This document shows, piece by piece, positions 49,734 to 59,486 of a stretch of DNA of 64,000 bases. The stretch is taken from the NCBI GenBank assembly GCA_002082585.1, contig CP020563.1, forward strand, positions 1,420,001 to 1,484,000, given 5' to 3'. Made by a program: the position numbers and the translations under genes. The notes under the pieces were generated by a model that saw only the letters and a program-made list of their open reading frames with translations, was not told the DNA's origin and did not search any database. Origin of the DNA: Kitasatospora albolonga (GTDB lineage Bacteria > Actinomycetota > Actinomycetes > Streptomycetales > Streptomycetaceae). How positions within the stretch are numbered: the first letter of the stretch is position 1; every line of letters starts with the position of its first letter.

Positions 49734-50882
49734 GTGGCGCAGGATGCAGGGTGGGGCGGTGGCCCGCACGGAGGCGCTCCCCACGGCGGGGGGCCTTTTC
49801 CCGGGGGCGCGCAGTGGCCCGGTGGCGGCTGGCACGGCGGCTGGGCGCCGCCGAAGCCGGGGGTGATACCCCTGGCGCCGCTGGGGCTCTCGGAGATACT
49901 CGGCGGCGCCTTCTCGACGATCGGGCGCTACTGGAAACCGCTGGTCGGGCTGGCCCTGGCGCTCTTCGGCGCGGTGACGGCCCTGATGGTCGCCGGGCTG
50001 GCCGTCGTCCTCTCCGCCCTCGCGGCCGGCTGGGACGAACTGACGGCGCCCGGCACCCCGGACGCTGAGGAACTGGTGCCGCTGGCCGTCGCGTTCGGCG
50101 CCCTGGTGATCATCGGCGGCATCGCCTACCTGCTGGCCTGGGCCGTCGTCCAGGCGGCGGTCCCGGTGGTGCTCCAGGAGGCCGTCCTGGGCCGCCCGAT
50201 CCGCTTCGGCGCCCTCTGGCGCCGGGCCTGGTCACGGGTCTGGTCCATGGTCGGCACGACGATCCTGCTGGGGCTGATCTTCGCCGTCCCCTTCCTGCTC
50301 TTCATGGTCACCCTCCTCGCGACGCTGGTCACCGCCGCCCCGGGCGGCGACTCGGACGGCGTCGTACCGCTGATCTGGCTGAGCGCCCTCGGCTGGCTGG
50401 CCGCCGTCCCGGTGGCGATCTGGCTCTGGGTGAAGTTCTCCCTGGCCCCGACGGTCGTGGTCTTCGAGAAGCAGGGCCCGGTCGCGGCCCTGCGCCGCTC
50501 GGCCCAGCTGGTGCGCACCGACTGGTGGCGGGTCTTCGGCATCTCGCTGCTCGCCTATGTGATGGCGACCGTGGCGGGCTACCTCATCCAGATGCCGTTC
50601 CAGATACTCGGCCTGTTCCCGAGCATGATGAGCACCCCCAGCACGGGCTCCGAGCCCAGCGGCGCGGAGATCCTCGCCCTGGTCGGCAGCTTCATCGGCC
50701 TGTCGCTGATCAGCCAGCTGGTGGCCCAGCTGTTCTCGGCGGTCTTCCCGCCGCTGGTGGTCGGCCTGCTGTACGTGGACCGCCGGATGCGCACGGAGAA
50801 CCTGGGCCCGGTCCTGGCCGCCGCCGCGGCGGAACAGCCCCTGCCCGAGCAGTACGGGCCACCACCGGGCGCGCCCGCGTAA
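49734..50882 (+). CDS. Multi-pass membrane protein, glycerophosphodiesterase-membrane-domain-like
   Basis: 382 residues from a GTG with GGAGAG upstream. A Gly/His/Trp/Pro-rich cytoplasmic N-terminus (about 40 residues) is followed by about six hydrophobic segments: YWKPLVGLALALFGAVTALMVAGLAVVLSAL, LVPLAVAFGALVIIGGIAYLLAWAVVQA and others. VVVFEKQGPVAALRRSAQLVRTDWWRVFGISLLAYV resembles the integral membrane domain beside glycerophosphodiesterases. No catalytic motif. Function is unknown. Confidence 0.8.
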   Translation: MAQDAGWGGGPHGGAPHGGGPFPGGAQWPGGGWHGGWAPPKPGVIPLAPLGLSEILGGAFSTIGRYWKPLVGLALALFGAVTALMVAGLAVVLSALAAGWDELTAPGTPDAEELVPLAVAFGALVIIGGIAYLLAWAVVQAAVPVVLQEAVLGRPIRFGALWRRAWSRVWSMVGTTILLGLIFAVPFLLFMVTLLATLVTAAPGGDSDGVVPLIWLSALGWLAAVPVAIWLWVKFSLAPTVVVFEKQGPVAALRRSAQLVRTDWWRVFGISLLAYVMATVAGYLIQMPFQILGLFPSMMSTPSTGSEPSGAEILALVGSFIGLSLISQLVAQLFSAVFPPLVVGLLYVDRRMRTENLGPVLAAAAAEQPLPEQYGPPPGAPA

Positions 50883-50901
50883 GGCGTACGGAAACGCAAA
50901 T

Positions 50902-50944
50902 GGGCTGTGCCCGCCACCGGTCGGACCGGTGGCGGGCACAGCCC
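50902..50944. terminator. Strong bidirectional terminator
   Basis: A 20-bp perfect stem (50902-50921 with 50925-50944) and loop CGG lie between the convergent membrane-protein gene and the suf operon. Confidence 0.93.
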
Positions 50945-50971
50945 GTTCGGCACACTGCTCGGGGCAGCGGA

Positions 50972-51310
50972 TCAGACGTTGAACCCCAGCGCGCGCAGCT
51001 GCTCGCGGCCGTCGTCCGTGATCTTGTCCGGGCCCCACGGCGGCATCCAGACCCAGTTGATCCGGAGCTCGTTGACGATGCCGTCCGTGGCGGACTTCGC
51101 CTGGTCCTCGATCACGTCGGTCAGCGGGCAGGCCGCGGACGTGAGGGTCATGTCGAGGGTGGCGATGTTGGCGTCGTCGACGTGGATGCCGTAGATCAGG
51201 CCCAGGTTGACGACGTCGATGCCCAGCTCGGGGTCGACGACGTCGTACAGCGCCTCGCGGACCTCCTCCTCGGAGGCCGGCTTCATGGTCGCGGTCTCGT
51301 TCTCGCTCAT
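50972..51310 (-). CDS. MIP18/DUF59 family Fe-S assembly protein (SufT-like)
   Basis: 112 residues. VREALYDVVDPELGIDVVNLGLIYGIHVDD, then LTSAACPLTDVIEDQ with the conserved Cys, and NWVWMPPWGPDKITDDGREQLRALGF are typical of the metal-sulfur cluster biosynthetic DUF59 proteins at the end of suf operons. It probably helps deliver clusters to targets. Its ATG overlaps the sufU stop by four bases. Confidence 0.92.
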   Translation of the reverse strand: MSENETATMKPASEEEVREALYDVVDPELGIDVVNLGLIYGIHVDDANIATLDMTLTSAACPLTDVIEDQAKSATDGIVNELRINWVWMPPWGPDKITDDGREQLRALGFNV

Positions 51311-51762
51311 GCGGTCTTCCCTTCGGACAGCGCCTTGGCCGTCGCGTCCTTCCACGCCATCCAGCTCAGCAGCGCGCACTTGACCCGGGCGGGGTACTTG
51401 GAGACCCCGGCGAACGCGACCGCGTCCTCCAGGATCTCCTCCATCGCGTCGTCCGGCTCCAGCTGGCCCTTGGACTGCATCAGCTCCAGGAAGGCGTCCT
51501 GGATCTTCTGCGCCTGGGACAGCTCCTTGCCGACGAGCAGCTCGTTCAGCACGGAGGCGCTGGCCTGGCTGATGGAGCAGCCCTGGCCCTCGTAGCTGAC
51601 GTCGGCAACGGTCTGGCCGTCGTACTTCACCCGGAGGGTGATCTCGTCGCCGCACGTCGGGTTGACGTGGTGCACCTCGGCGTCGCCGTCCCGCAGGCCG
51701 CGCCCGTGGGGGTGCTTGTAGTGGTCCAGGATCACTTCCTGGTACATGGAATCAAGCTTCAC
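51307..51762 (-). CDS. sufU: SufU sulfur-transfer/scaffold protein
   Basis: 151 residues. The three zinc-binding cysteines are in NPTCGDEI, EGQGCSISQAS and ARVKCALLSW. YQEVILDHYKHPHGRG opens the domain. The insertion between the second and third Cys identifies SufU rather than IscU. It accepts sulfur from SufS in cluster assembly. It is separated from sufS by 10 bp. Confidence 0.95.
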   Translation of the reverse strand: MKLDSMYQEVILDHYKHPHGRGLRDGDAEVHHVNPTCGDEITLRVKYDGQTVADVSYEGQGCSISQASASVLNELLVGKELSQAQKIQDAFLELMQSKGQLEPDDAMEEILEDAVAFAGVSKYPARVKCALLSWMAWKDATAKALSEGKTA

Positions 51763-51772
51763 CAGTCAGCCC

Positions 51773-53041
51773 TCAGCCGAAGAAGTTCCGGACGTGCTCC
51801 AGCCCGTCCACCAGGGCGTCGACCTCGGAGGGCGTGGAGTACAGATAGAACGACGCTCGCGTCGTCGCGGGAATTCCGTACCGCAGGCAGACCGGGCGCG
51901 CGCAGTGGTGGCCGACCCGGACGCAGATGCCCATCTCGTCGAGGACCTGGCCCACGTCGTGCGGGTGGATGTCCCCGAGCGTGAAGGAGATCGTGGCGCC
52001 CCGGTCCTCGGCCGTCGCCGGGCCGATGATCCGCAGGTCCGGGACCTCCAGGAGGCGCTTCACCGCGTACTCGGTGATCGCCTTCTCGTGCTGGTGGATC
52101 TTCTCCATGCCGATCGAGGAGAGGTAGTCCACGGCCGCGCCGAGGCCGACGGCCTGGGCGATCGGGGGCGTACCGGCCTCGAACTTGTGCGGCGCCGGGG
52201 CGTAGGTGGAGGAGTGCATCGAGACGGTCTCGATCATCTCGCCGCCGCCGAGGAACGGCGGCAGGTCCTCCAGGAGCTCCTGCCGTCCCCAGAGCACGCC
52301 GATGCCGGTCGGGCCGACCATCTTGTGGCCGGTGAAGGCCACGAAGTCGGCCTGGAGCGCCTGCACGTCCAGCACCATGTGCGGGGCCGCCTGCGAGGCG
52401 TCGATGCAGACCAGGGCGCCGACCTGCTGGGCGCGGCGGATGATCTGCTCGACCGGGTTGACGGTGCCCAGGATGTTGGAGACCAGCGTGAAGGAGACGA
52501 TCTTCGTCTTCTCGGTGATGATCTCGTCGATGTTCGACAGGTCGAGCCGGCCGTCGTCGGTGATGCCGAACCACTTCAGCTTCGCGCCCGTGCGCTGCGA
52601 GAGCAGCTGCCACGGCACGATGTTGGAGTGGTGCTCCATCTCCGTGGTGACGATCTCGGTGTCGCGGTCCACCCGGTAGGGCTCGTCCGCCCAGCCGAGC
52701 ATGTTGGCCACGAGGTTGAGCGACTCCGAGGCGTTCTTGGTGAAGATCACCTCGTCGCGGCTGGGTGCGTTGATGAAGGCCGCGACCTTGTCACGGGCGC
52801 CCTCGTACAGCGCGGTGGCCTCCTCGGCGATCGTGTAGACGCCTCGGTGCACGTTCGCGTTGTGGCGCTCGTAGTACGTGTTGAGCGCGTCGAGGACCTG
52901 GCGCGGCTTCTGCGAGGTCGCCGCGGAGTCCAGGTAAAGGATCTTCTTGCCGTCGTGGACCGTGCGGTCCAGGATCGGGAAGTCCTTGCGGATCGCCTCG
53001 GTGTCGAGGAGGCCGGTGAGCCCCTGTCGGGCGTCAGTCAC
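51773..53041 (-). CDS. sufS: Cysteine desulfurase SufS
   Basis: 422 residues, class-V PLP enzyme. LYLDSAATSQKPRQVLDAL opens it. The Schiff-base Lys is in FVAFTGHKMVGPTGIGVLWG, and the catalytic Cys loop is in ICVRVGHHCARPVCLRYGI, with the short loop of group II desulfurases. It takes sulfur from cysteine to form a persulfide passed to SufU. The GTG start overlaps the sufC stop (GTGA). Confidence 0.97.
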   Translation of the reverse strand: MTDARQGLTGLLDTEAIRKDFPILDRTVHDGKKILYLDSAATSQKPRQVLDALNTYYERHNANVHRGVYTIAEEATALYEGARDKVAAFINAPSRDEVIFTKNASESLNLVANMLGWADEPYRVDRDTEIVTTEMEHHSNIVPWQLLSQRTGAKLKWFGITDDGRLDLSNIDEIITEKTKIVSFTLVSNILGTVNPVEQIIRRAQQVGALVCIDASQAAPHMVLDVQALQADFVAFTGHKMVGPTGIGVLWGRQELLEDLPPFLGGGEMIETVSMHSSTYAPAPHKFEAGTPPIAQAVGLGAAVDYLSSIGMEKIHQHEKAITEYAVKRLLEVPDLRIIGPATAEDRGATISFTLGDIHPHDVGQVLDEMGICVRVGHHCARPVCLRYGIPATTRASFYLYSTPSEVDALVDGLEHVRNFFG

Positions 53042-53802
53042 GCGGAAGCGCCACCCTTCGTGTATGCCTCGTAGCCCTCGTTCTCCAGCTGGTCGGCCAG
53101 CTCGGCACCGCCGGAGGCGGCGATCCGGCCGTTGGCGAACACGTGCACGAAGTCGGGCTGGATGTACTTCAGGATGCGGGTGTAGTGCGTGATCAGCAGG
53201 GTGCCGACCTCGCCGGTCGCCCGGACCCGGTTGACGCCCTCGGAGACGGTCTTGAGCGCGTCGACGTCCAGGCCGGAGTCGGTCTCGTCCAGGACGGCGA
53301 TCTTCGGCTTGAGCAGCTCCAGCTGGAGGATCTCGTGGCGCTTCTTCTCACCGCCGGAGAAGCCCTCGTTGACGTTGCGCTCGGCGAAGGACGGGTCCAT
53401 CTGGAGCCCGGCCATCGTCTCCTTGACCTCCTTGACCCATGTACGCAGCTTGGGGGCCTCGCCGCGGACGGCGGTGGCGGAAGTGCGCAGGAAGTTGGAG
53501 ACGGAGACACCGGGGATCTCGACCGGGTACTGCATGGCCAGGAAGAGACCGGCGCGGGCGCGCTCGTCGACGGACATCTCCAGGACGTCCTCGCCGTCCA
53601 GGGTGACCGTACCGCCGGTGATCGTGTACTTGGGGTGGCCCGCGAGCGAGTACGCGAGGGTGGACTTGCCGGACCCGTTGGGGCCCATGATGGCGTGGGT
53701 CTCGCCCTGCTTCACGGTCAGGTCGACGCCCTTGAGGATCGCCTTCGTGGCGTTGTCGGCCTCGACGGAGACGTGCAGGTCGCGGATTTCAAGCGTTGCC
53801 AT
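53038..53802 (-). CDS. sufC: Fe-S assembly ATPase SufC
   Basis: 254 residues, ABC ATPase. Walker A is GPNGSGKST in THAIMGPNGSGKSTLAYSL, the signature is EGFSGGEKKRHEILQL, and Walker B is KIAVLDETDSGLDVDAL. It pairs with SufB and SufD to drive scaffold remodelling. ATG 53802 has GGAG upstream, within the end of the preceding Rieske gene region. It is overlapped by sufS. Confidence 0.97.
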   Translation of the reverse strand: MATLEIRDLHVSVEADNATKAILKGVDLTVKQGETHAIMGPNGSGKSTLAYSLAGHPKYTITGGTVTLDGEDVLEMSVDERARAGLFLAMQYPVEIPGVSVSNFLRTSATAVRGEAPKLRTWVKEVKETMAGLQMDPSFAERNVNEGFSGGEKKRHEILQLELLKPKIAVLDETDSGLDVDALKTVSEGVNRVRATGEVGTLLITHYTRILKYIQPDFVHVFANGRIAASGGAELADQLENEGYEAYTKGGASA

Positions 53803-53809
53803 GGGTGAC

Positions 53810-54127
53810 TCAGGACTCCTGGGTGACGGAGACGAGCACATCGTCCCCTTCGATCTTGACGGGGTATACGGGGACGGGGCGCGTCGCGGGAAGACCGGAC
53901 GGCTTTCCGGTGCGGAGGTCGAACGCCGATCCGTGCAGCCAGCACTCGATCGCGCAGTCCTCCACCTCGCCCTCCGAGAGGGACACGTTCGCGTGCGAGC
54001 AGATGTCGTTGATCGCGAACACCTCGCCCTCGGTGCGGACGACGGAGACCGGTGTGCCGTCGAGCTCGACCCGTTTCGGGGTGTCGTCCTCCAGCTCACT
54101 CAGCGCACACGCCTTGACGAAGGACAT
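53810..54127 (-). CDS. Rieske [2Fe-2S] ferredoxin of the suf operon
   Basis: 105 residues. Rieske ligands CSH (NDICSHANVSL) and CWLHG (AIECWLHGSAFDL) give the C-x-H...C-x2-H pattern. It resembles the small ferredoxin subunit of aromatic dioxygenases and is regularly placed between sufD and sufC in actinobacteria. It is thought to supply electrons or act as a client. Its ATG shares one base with the sufD stop. Confidence 0.92.
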   Translation of the reverse strand: MSFVKACALSELEDDTPKRVELDGTPVSVVRTEGEVFAINDICSHANVSLSEGEVEDCAIECWLHGSAFDLRTGKPSGLPATRPVPVYPVKIEGDDVLVSVTQES

Positions 54128-55308
54128 CAGACGGACGCCTTCAGCTCGGCCTCGATCTTGTCGATGAGCCGCTCCTCGACGTCCGGCAGGCCGATCTGCT
54201 GGACCAGCTCGGCGAAGAAGCCGCGCACGACCAGGCGGCGGGCCTCCTCGGCCGGGATACCGCGGGACTGGAGGTAGAAGAGCTGCTCGTCGTCGAAGCG
54301 GCCGGTCGCCGAGGCGTGGCCGGCGCCGACGATCTCGCCGGTCTCGATCTCCAGGTTGGGTACGGAGTCGACCCGGGCGCCGTCGGTGAGGACGAGGTTC
54401 CGGTTCATCTCGTAGGTGTCGGTGCCCTCGGCCGCGGCCTGGATGAGGACGTCCCCGATCCAGACGGCGTGGGCGCCGTCGCCCTGGAGCGCGCCCTTGT
54501 ACACCGCGTTGGACTTGCAGTGCGGGGTGTTGTGGTCGACCAGGAGGCGGTGCTCCTGGTGCTGGCCCTGGTCGGTGAAGTACAGGCCGAACAGCTCGGC
54601 CTCGCCGCCGGGCGCCGCGTAGGCGACCCGCGGGTGGAGGCGGACCAGGTCGCCGCCGAAGGTGACGACGATCGACTTGAAGGAGGCGTCCCGGCCGACC
54701 AGCGCGTTGTGCTGGCCGACGTGGACGGCGGTGTCGTCCCAGTCCTGGACGGAGACGACGGTCAGCTTGGCGCCGTCGCCCAGTACGTAGTCGACGTTGG
54801 CGGCGAGCACCGCGTCACCGGTGTGGTCGATGACGACGACGGCCTCGGCGAAGGCGCCCAGCTCGATGAGCTGGTGGCCGAAGGCGACCCCGCCCTCGCC
54901 GTGCACGGCGATCCGGATCGGCTCGGAGAGCACGGCCTCCTTGGCGACGGTGACGACCGATGCCTGCTCGAAGGAGCTGTACGCCTGGGCGGCGACCCGG
55001 TCCACCGGCGTACCGGCCCTGCCGAGCCGGGCGTCGTCACGGCCGACGGTCTCGACGGTGACGCCCTCGGGCGCCTCGATCGCGACCTTCACACCGCTGC
55101 CCGTGGCGACGGCGGTGCCGTCGTGCAGCCCGCGCAGCCGCTCCAGCGGGGTGAAGCGCCACTCCTCCTCGCGACCGTGCGGGACGGGGAAGTCCGCGAC
55201 GTCGAAGGACGGGGGTGCGCTCATGCGCGTGGCGACGGTCGACTCGGCGGCCACCGCGATGGAGCCGGCGGTGGTGGAGCCCACCGGAGTGTTCTGAGCC
55301 TCAGCCAT
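54127..55308 (-). CDS. sufD: Fe-S assembly protein SufD
   Basis: 393 residues from ATG 55308; a TTG at 55338 would add ten residues, and neither has a strong ribosome site. SufBD beta-helix: FPVPHGREEEWRFTPLERLRGLHDG, GQHQEHRLLVDHNTPHCKSNAVYKGALQGDGAHAVWIGDVLI, NLEIETGEIVGAGHASATGRFDDEQLFYLQSRGI. It partners SufB in the SufBC2D scaffold. Confidence 0.94.
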   Translation of the reverse strand: MAEAQNTPVGSTTAGSIAVAAESTVATRMSAPPSFDVADFPVPHGREEEWRFTPLERLRGLHDGTAVATGSGVKVAIEAPEGVTVETVGRDDARLGRAGTPVDRVAAQAYSSFEQASVVTVAKEAVLSEPIRIAVHGEGGVAFGHQLIELGAFAEAVVVIDHTGDAVLAANVDYVLGDGAKLTVVSVQDWDDTAVHVGQHNALVGRDASFKSIVVTFGGDLVRLHPRVAYAAPGGEAELFGLYFTDQGQHQEHRLLVDHNTPHCKSNAVYKGALQGDGAHAVWIGDVLIQAAAEGTDTYEMNRNLVLTDGARVDSVPNLEIETGEIVGAGHASATGRFDDEQLFYLQSRGIPAEEARRLVVRGFFAELVQQIGLPDVEERLIDKIEAELKASV

Positions 55309-55410
55309 GGCTGTCGTAGTGCTCGCTTTCTCAGTCAAGAAGGGGGGTGGTTCGGTGGGGGCGGGGGACGGCCGGGGAGCGGCCGTCCCACAGGGTCCTC
55401 GGGTGAGGAC

Positions 55411-56832
55411 CTAGCCGACCGAACCCTCCATCTGCAGCTCGATCAGCCGGTTGAGCTCCAGGGCGTACTCCATGGGCAGCTCCTTCGCGATCGGCTCGAC
55501 GAAGCCGCGCACGATCATCGCCATGGCCTCGAACTCGGTGAGTCCGCGGCTCATCAGGTAGAAGAGCTGGTCCTCGGAGACCTTGGAGACGGTCGCCTCG
55601 TGGCCCATCGACACGTCGTCCTCGCGGACGTCCACGTACGGGTAGGTGTCGGAGCGCGAGATCGTGTCGACGAGCAGAGCGTCGCAGAGGACGTTGGACT
55701 TCGCGCCCGGCGCGCCCTCGCCGATCTCGATCAGACCGCGGTAGGAGGTACGGCCGCCGCCTCGCGCCACCGACTTGGAGACGATGTTCGAGGAGGTGTT
55801 CGGCGCCATGTGGACCATCTTGGCGCCGGCGTCCTGGTGCTGGCCCTCGCCCGCGAAGGCAATGGAGAGGGTCTCGCCCTTGGCGTGCTCGCCCATCAGG
55901 TAGATGGCCGGGTACTTCATGGTCACCTTGGAGCCGATGTTGCCGTCGACCCACTCCATGGTCGCGCCCTCGTAGGCCACGGCCCGCTTGGTGACCAGGT
56001 TGTAGACGTTGTTCGACCAGTTCTGGATGGTCGTGTAGCGGCAGCGGCCGCCCTTCTTCACGATGATCTCGACCACGGCGCTGTGCAGCGAGTCCGAGGA
56101 GTAGATCGGGGCGGTGCAGCCCTCGACGTAGTGGACGTAGGCGTCCTCGTCGACGATGATCAGCGTCCGCTCGAACTGGCCCATGTTCTCCGTGTTGATA
56201 CGGAAGTACGCCTGGAGCGGGATGTCCACGTGGACGCCCTTGGGCACGTAGATGAACGAGCCGCCGGACCACACGGCCGTGTTCAGCGAGGCGAACTTGT
56301 TGTCACCGACGGGGATGACGGTGCCGAAGTACTCCTTGAAGAGCTCCGGGTGCTCCTTCAGCGCGGTGTCGGTGTCCAGGAAGATGACGCCCTGCTCCTC
56401 CAGGTCCTCGCGGATCTGGTGGTAGACGACCTCGGACTCGTACTGCGCGGCGACACCGGCGACCAGGCGCTGCTTCTCCGCCTCCGGGATGCCCAGCTTG
56501 TCGTACGTGTTCTTGATGTCCTCGGGCAGCTCCTCCCAGGAGGCCGCCTGCTTCTCCGTGGAGCGCACGAAGTACTTGATGTTGTCGAAGTCGATGCCCG
56601 ACAGGTCCGAGCCCCAGCTGGGCATGGGCTTCTTGTCGAAGAGCCTGAGGCCCTTGAGCCGCAGCTTCAGCATCCACTCGGGCTCGTTCTTCTTCTCCGA
56701 GATGTCGCGGACGACAGCCTCGGAGAGGCCGCGCTTCGCCGCCGCGCCTGCCGCGTCGGAGTCGGCCCAGCCGAATTCGTACGTACCCAGACCCTCGAGC
56801 TCAGGGTGGGCAGTCTCCGTGGGGAGCGTCAT
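55411..56832 (-). CDS. sufB: Fe-S scaffold protein SufB
   Basis: 473 residues, the expected SufB length. [62 protein letters not shown], and [24 protein letters not shown] (conserved Cys) are invariant. [29 protein letters not shown] closes the helix. No intein is present. Its ATG overlaps the sufR stop (ATGA). Confidence 0.97.
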   Translation of the reverse strand: MTLPTETAHPELEGLGTYEFGWADSDAAGAAAKRGLSEAVVRDISEKKNEPEWMLKLRLKGLRLFDKKPMPSWGSDLSGIDFDNIKYFVRSTEKQAASWEELPEDIKNTYDKLGIPEAEKQRLVAGVAAQYESEVVYHQIREDLEEQGVIFLDTDTALKEHPELFKEYFGTVIPVGDNKFASLNTAVWSGGSFIYVPKGVHVDIPLQAYFRINTENMGQFERTLIIVDEDAYVHYVEGCTAPIYSSDSLHSAVVEIIVKKGGRCRYTTIQNWSNNVYNLVTKRAVAYEGATMEWVDGNIGSKVTMKYPAIYLMGEHAKGETLSIAFAGEGQHQDAGAKMVHMAPNTSSNIVSKSVARGGGRTSYRGLIEIGEGAPGAKSNVLCDALLVDTISRSDTYPYVDVREDDVSMGHEATVSKVSEDQLFYLMSRGLTEFEAMAMIVRGFVEPIAKELPMEYALELNRLIELQMEGSVG

Positions 56833-57572
56833 GCGGGGTTCCTCCCGGCCGTGCTTGCAGATGCTGATGGGGTGGTCTGTGGGGGTGCTGCGTGGCCGCT
56901 GCGCGGCACGTATGTCGTGCACACGCCGTCGCCGTGGGCGAGGGTGGCCAGACGCTGCACATGGGTCCCGAGGAGGCTGGAGAAGAATTCCGTCTCCGCC
57001 TCGCACAGCTGTGGGAACTGCTCGGCGACATGCGCCACCGGGCAGTGGTGCTGGCACAGCTGCTCTCCCTGCTGCGGGCCCGGCGCGCTTCGCGCCGTAG
57101 CAGCGTACCCGTCGGCGCTCAGGGCCCTGGCGAGGGCCTCCGTGCGCCGCTCGGGCTCCGCGGCCTCGACCGCCGCGCGGTACGCCTCGCCCATCGCGGC
57201 CATCCGGGCGCGGGCGAAGGCGGTGACCGCCTCGTCCCCGCCGGATGCGGCGATGAAGCGCAGGGCGTCGGCGGCCAGCTTGTCGTAGGACTGGTCGAAG
57301 GCGTCCCGGCCGCAGTCCGTCAGGGCGAACACCTTGGCGGGCCTGCCCCGGGTCCGCGCCCCGTAGACCCGCTGTTCACGGGCTTCGACCACATCGTCGG
57401 AGACGAGGGCGTCCAGGTGGCGGCGGACGGCGGCCTGAGTGAGGCCGAGGCGCCCCGCGAGGTCTGCGACGGTGGAGGGCCCGTGGTCCAGGATGGAGCG
57501 CGCGACCCGGTTGCGCGTCGAGCGCTCACCGGTCGCGAGTTCCTCCTGAGGAGCCCCTCCGTCGTATTTCAC
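56829..57572 (-). CDS. sufR: Fe-S-sensing repressor SufR of the suf operon
   Basis: 247 residues from GTG 57572. An N-terminal winged helix ([45 protein letters not shown]) is followed by a DeoR/ArsR-like helical part. A C-terminal cysteine cluster ([23 protein letters not shown] then DGVCTTYV) can hold a [4Fe-4S] cluster. As first gene of the operon, with its operator at its own start, it is inferred to repress suf when clusters are plentiful. An upstream ATG at 57644 is possible but would place coding sequence over the operator. Confidence 0.92.
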   Translation of the reverse strand: MKYDGGAPQEELATGERSTRNRVARSILDHGPSTVADLAGRLGLTQAAVRRHLDALVSDDVVEAREQRVYGARTRGRPAKVFALTDCGRDAFDQSYDKLAADALRFIAASGGDEAVTAFARARMAAMGEAYRAAVEAAEPERRTEALARALSADGYAATARSAPGPQQGEQLCQHHCPVAHVAEQFPQLCEAETEFFSSLLGTHVQRLATLAHGDGVCTTYVPRSGHAAPPQTTPSASASTAGRNPA

Positions 57573-57585
57573 AACACCATTGTTG
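57572..57585 (-). promoter_or_regulatory. SufR operator CAAC-N6-GTTG
   Basis: CAACACCATTGTTG exactly fits the 14-bp SufR consensus known from cyanobacteria and reported for Streptomyces. It overlaps the proposed GTG start, which suggests a leaderless or very short-leader transcript. The AT-rich ATGAATTA about 15 nt upstream could be the -10. Confidence 0.85.
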
Positions 57586-57708
57586 CGTAATTCATTCGGC
57601 CCTGACAACCACGGTCCGGAACGATCTACGGTGTGGTTCGTCACTTAGGGTTACCTAATCTGGCCCCGGGACGGGGCCTCCGGAAGCCCCTGCCTAGACT
57701 TCCCTGCC

Positions 57709-58635
57709 ATGGAGAACGAGCCCGTCGTACAGGTCACCGGCCTGGTGAAGCGGTACGGCACGAAGACCGCGGTGGACGGCCTCGATCTGGCGGTCCCGGC
57801 GGGCGCGGTGACGGCCGTCCTCGGCCCGAACGGCGCCGGGAAGACCACCACCGTCGAGACCTGCGAGGGCTACCGCCGCCCCGACGCCGGAACCGTACGT
57901 GTCCTCGGACTCGACCCGGTCGCCGACGCGGAGCGGCTGCGCCCCCGGATCGGGGTCATGCTCCAGTCCGGCGGTGTCTACTCCGGCGCCCGCGCCGAGG
58001 AGATGCTCCGCCACATGGCGAAGCTCCACGCCCACCCGCTGGACGTGGACGCCCTGATCGAGCGCCTCGGCCTCGGCTCCTGCGGGCGCACCACCTACCG
58101 GCGGCTCTCCGGCGGCCAGCAGCAGCGGCTCGCCCTGGCCCTCGCGGTCGTGGGGCGGCCCGAGCTGGTCTTCCTGGACGAGCCGACCGCCGGGCTCGAC
58201 CCGCAGGCCCGCCGCTCCACCTGGGACCTGGTCCGCGAGCTCCGCGCCGACGGGGTCTCCGTGGTGCTGACCACCCACTTCATGGACGAGGCCGAGGCGC
58301 TCGCCGACCACGTGGCGATCATCGACGCGGGCCGGGTCATCGCCCAGGGCTCCCCCGAGCAGCTCTGCCGGGGCGGCGCCGAGAACACCCTGCGCTTCAC
58401 CGGACGGCCCGGGCTCGACCTCGGCTCCCTGGTCAAGGCGCTGCCCGACGGCTCCGGGGCCGCCGAGCCGCTCCCGGGCACGTACCGCATCACCGGGAGC
58501 GTCGGCCCGCAGCTGCTCGCCACCGTCACCTCCTGGTGCGCCCAGCACGGTGTGATGCCCGAGGGCATCTCCGTGGAGCGGCACACCCTGGAGGACGTCT
58601 TCCTCGAACTGACCGGCAAGGAGCTGCGCGCATGA
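57709..58635 (+). CDS. ABC transporter ATP-binding protein (DrrA-like)
   Basis: 308 residues. Walker A is GPNGAGKTT in TAVLGPNGAGKTTTVET, the signature is YRRLSGGQQQRLALALAV, Walker B is LVFLDEPTAGLDPQARR, and the H-loop is LTTHFMDEAEALADHV. The C-terminal 80 residues are the DrrA-like extension. It energises the adjacent permease. A TTAGG-GTTA-CCTAA dyad lies at 57645-57658 in the promoter region shared with sufR. Confidence 0.95.
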   Translation: MENEPVVQVTGLVKRYGTKTAVDGLDLAVPAGAVTAVLGPNGAGKTTTVETCEGYRRPDAGTVRVLGLDPVADAERLRPRIGVMLQSGGVYSGARAEEMLRHMAKLHAHPLDVDALIERLGLGSCGRTTYRRLSGGQQQRLALALAVVGRPELVFLDEPTAGLDPQARRSTWDLVRELRADGVSVVLTTHFMDEAEALADHVAIIDAGRVIAQGSPEQLCRGGAENTLRFTGRPGLDLGSLVKALPDGSGAAEPLPGTYRITGSVGPQLLATVTSWCAQHGVMPEGISVERHTLEDVFLELTGKELRA

Positions 58636-59399
58636 GCGCCGGTACGTACACCCCGCGCCCCGGCGCCGCCCCGCTCCCCCGGATGATCGCCGCGCAGACC
58701 GCGCTGGAGACCCGGATGCTGCTGCGCAACGGCGAGCAGCTGCTGCTGACGGTGATCATCCCGACGCTGCTGCTGGTGCTGTTCAGCGCGGTCGACATCG
58801 TGGACACCGGCCCGGGCGCGTCGGTCGACTTCCTGGCGCCGGGCGTCCTCGCGCTCGCCGTGATGTCCACCGCGTTCACCGGCCAGGCCATCGCCACCGG
58901 CTTCGAACGGCGTTACGGAGTCCTCAAGCGGCTCGGGGCCTCCCCGCTGCCGCGCTGGGCGCTGATGACGGCGAAGACCCTGTCGGTGCTGGTCACCGAG
59001 GTGCTCCAGATCCTCCTGCTGACGGCGATCGCCCTCGGGCTCGGCTGGTCGCCGCAGGGCAGCCCGCTCTCCGTGCTGCTGCTCCTGGTGCTGGGTACCG
59101 CCGCGTTCTCCGGGCTCGGGCTGCTGATGGCCGGGACGCTGAAGGCCGAGGCGACGCTCGCCGCCGCCAACCTGGTCTTCCTGCTGCTGCTGGTCGGCGG
59201 CGGGGTCATCGTGCCGCTGGACAAGTTCCCGGACGCGGTGCAGTCGGTGCTGGGGCTGCTGCCCGTCTCGGCGCTCTCGGAGGGGCTGCGGGACGTCCTC
59301 CAGCACGGCGCGTCGATGCCGTGGGCCCAGGCCGGAATCCTGGCCGTCTGGGCGGTGCTGGGGCTGGGCGCGGCGGCGAAGTTCTTCCGCTGGGAGTAG
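58632..59399 (+). CDS. ABC-2 type permease (DrrB-like)
   Basis: 255 residues with about six transmembrane helices. LETRMLLRNGEQLLLTVIIPTLLLVLFSAVDIVDTG opens it, [38 protein letters not shown] is the ABC-2 motif, and VGGGVIVPLDKFPDAVQSVLGLLPVSALSEGLRDVLQHG follows. It pairs with the upstream ATPase (ATGA overlap). The substrate is unknown; drug or lipid export is likely. Confidence 0.93.
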   Translation: MSAGTYTPRPGAAPLPRMIAAQTALETRMLLRNGEQLLLTVIIPTLLLVLFSAVDIVDTGPGASVDFLAPGVLALAVMSTAFTGQAIATGFERRYGVLKRLGASPLPRWALMTAKTLSVLVTEVLQILLLTAIALGLGWSPQGSPLSVLLLLVLGTAAFSGLGLLMAGTLKAEATLAAANLVFLLLLVGGGVIVPLDKFPDAVQSVLGLLPVSALSEGLRDVLQHGASMPWAQAGILAVWAVLGLGAAAKFFRWE

Positions 59400-59486
59400 C
59401 GGGGGGGTAGCGGGGAGCAGCGGACCACTCGGGGCGATCCCGTACGAACACCCCCTCGTGAAAACGTGCACAAGCCACCTCCTACG

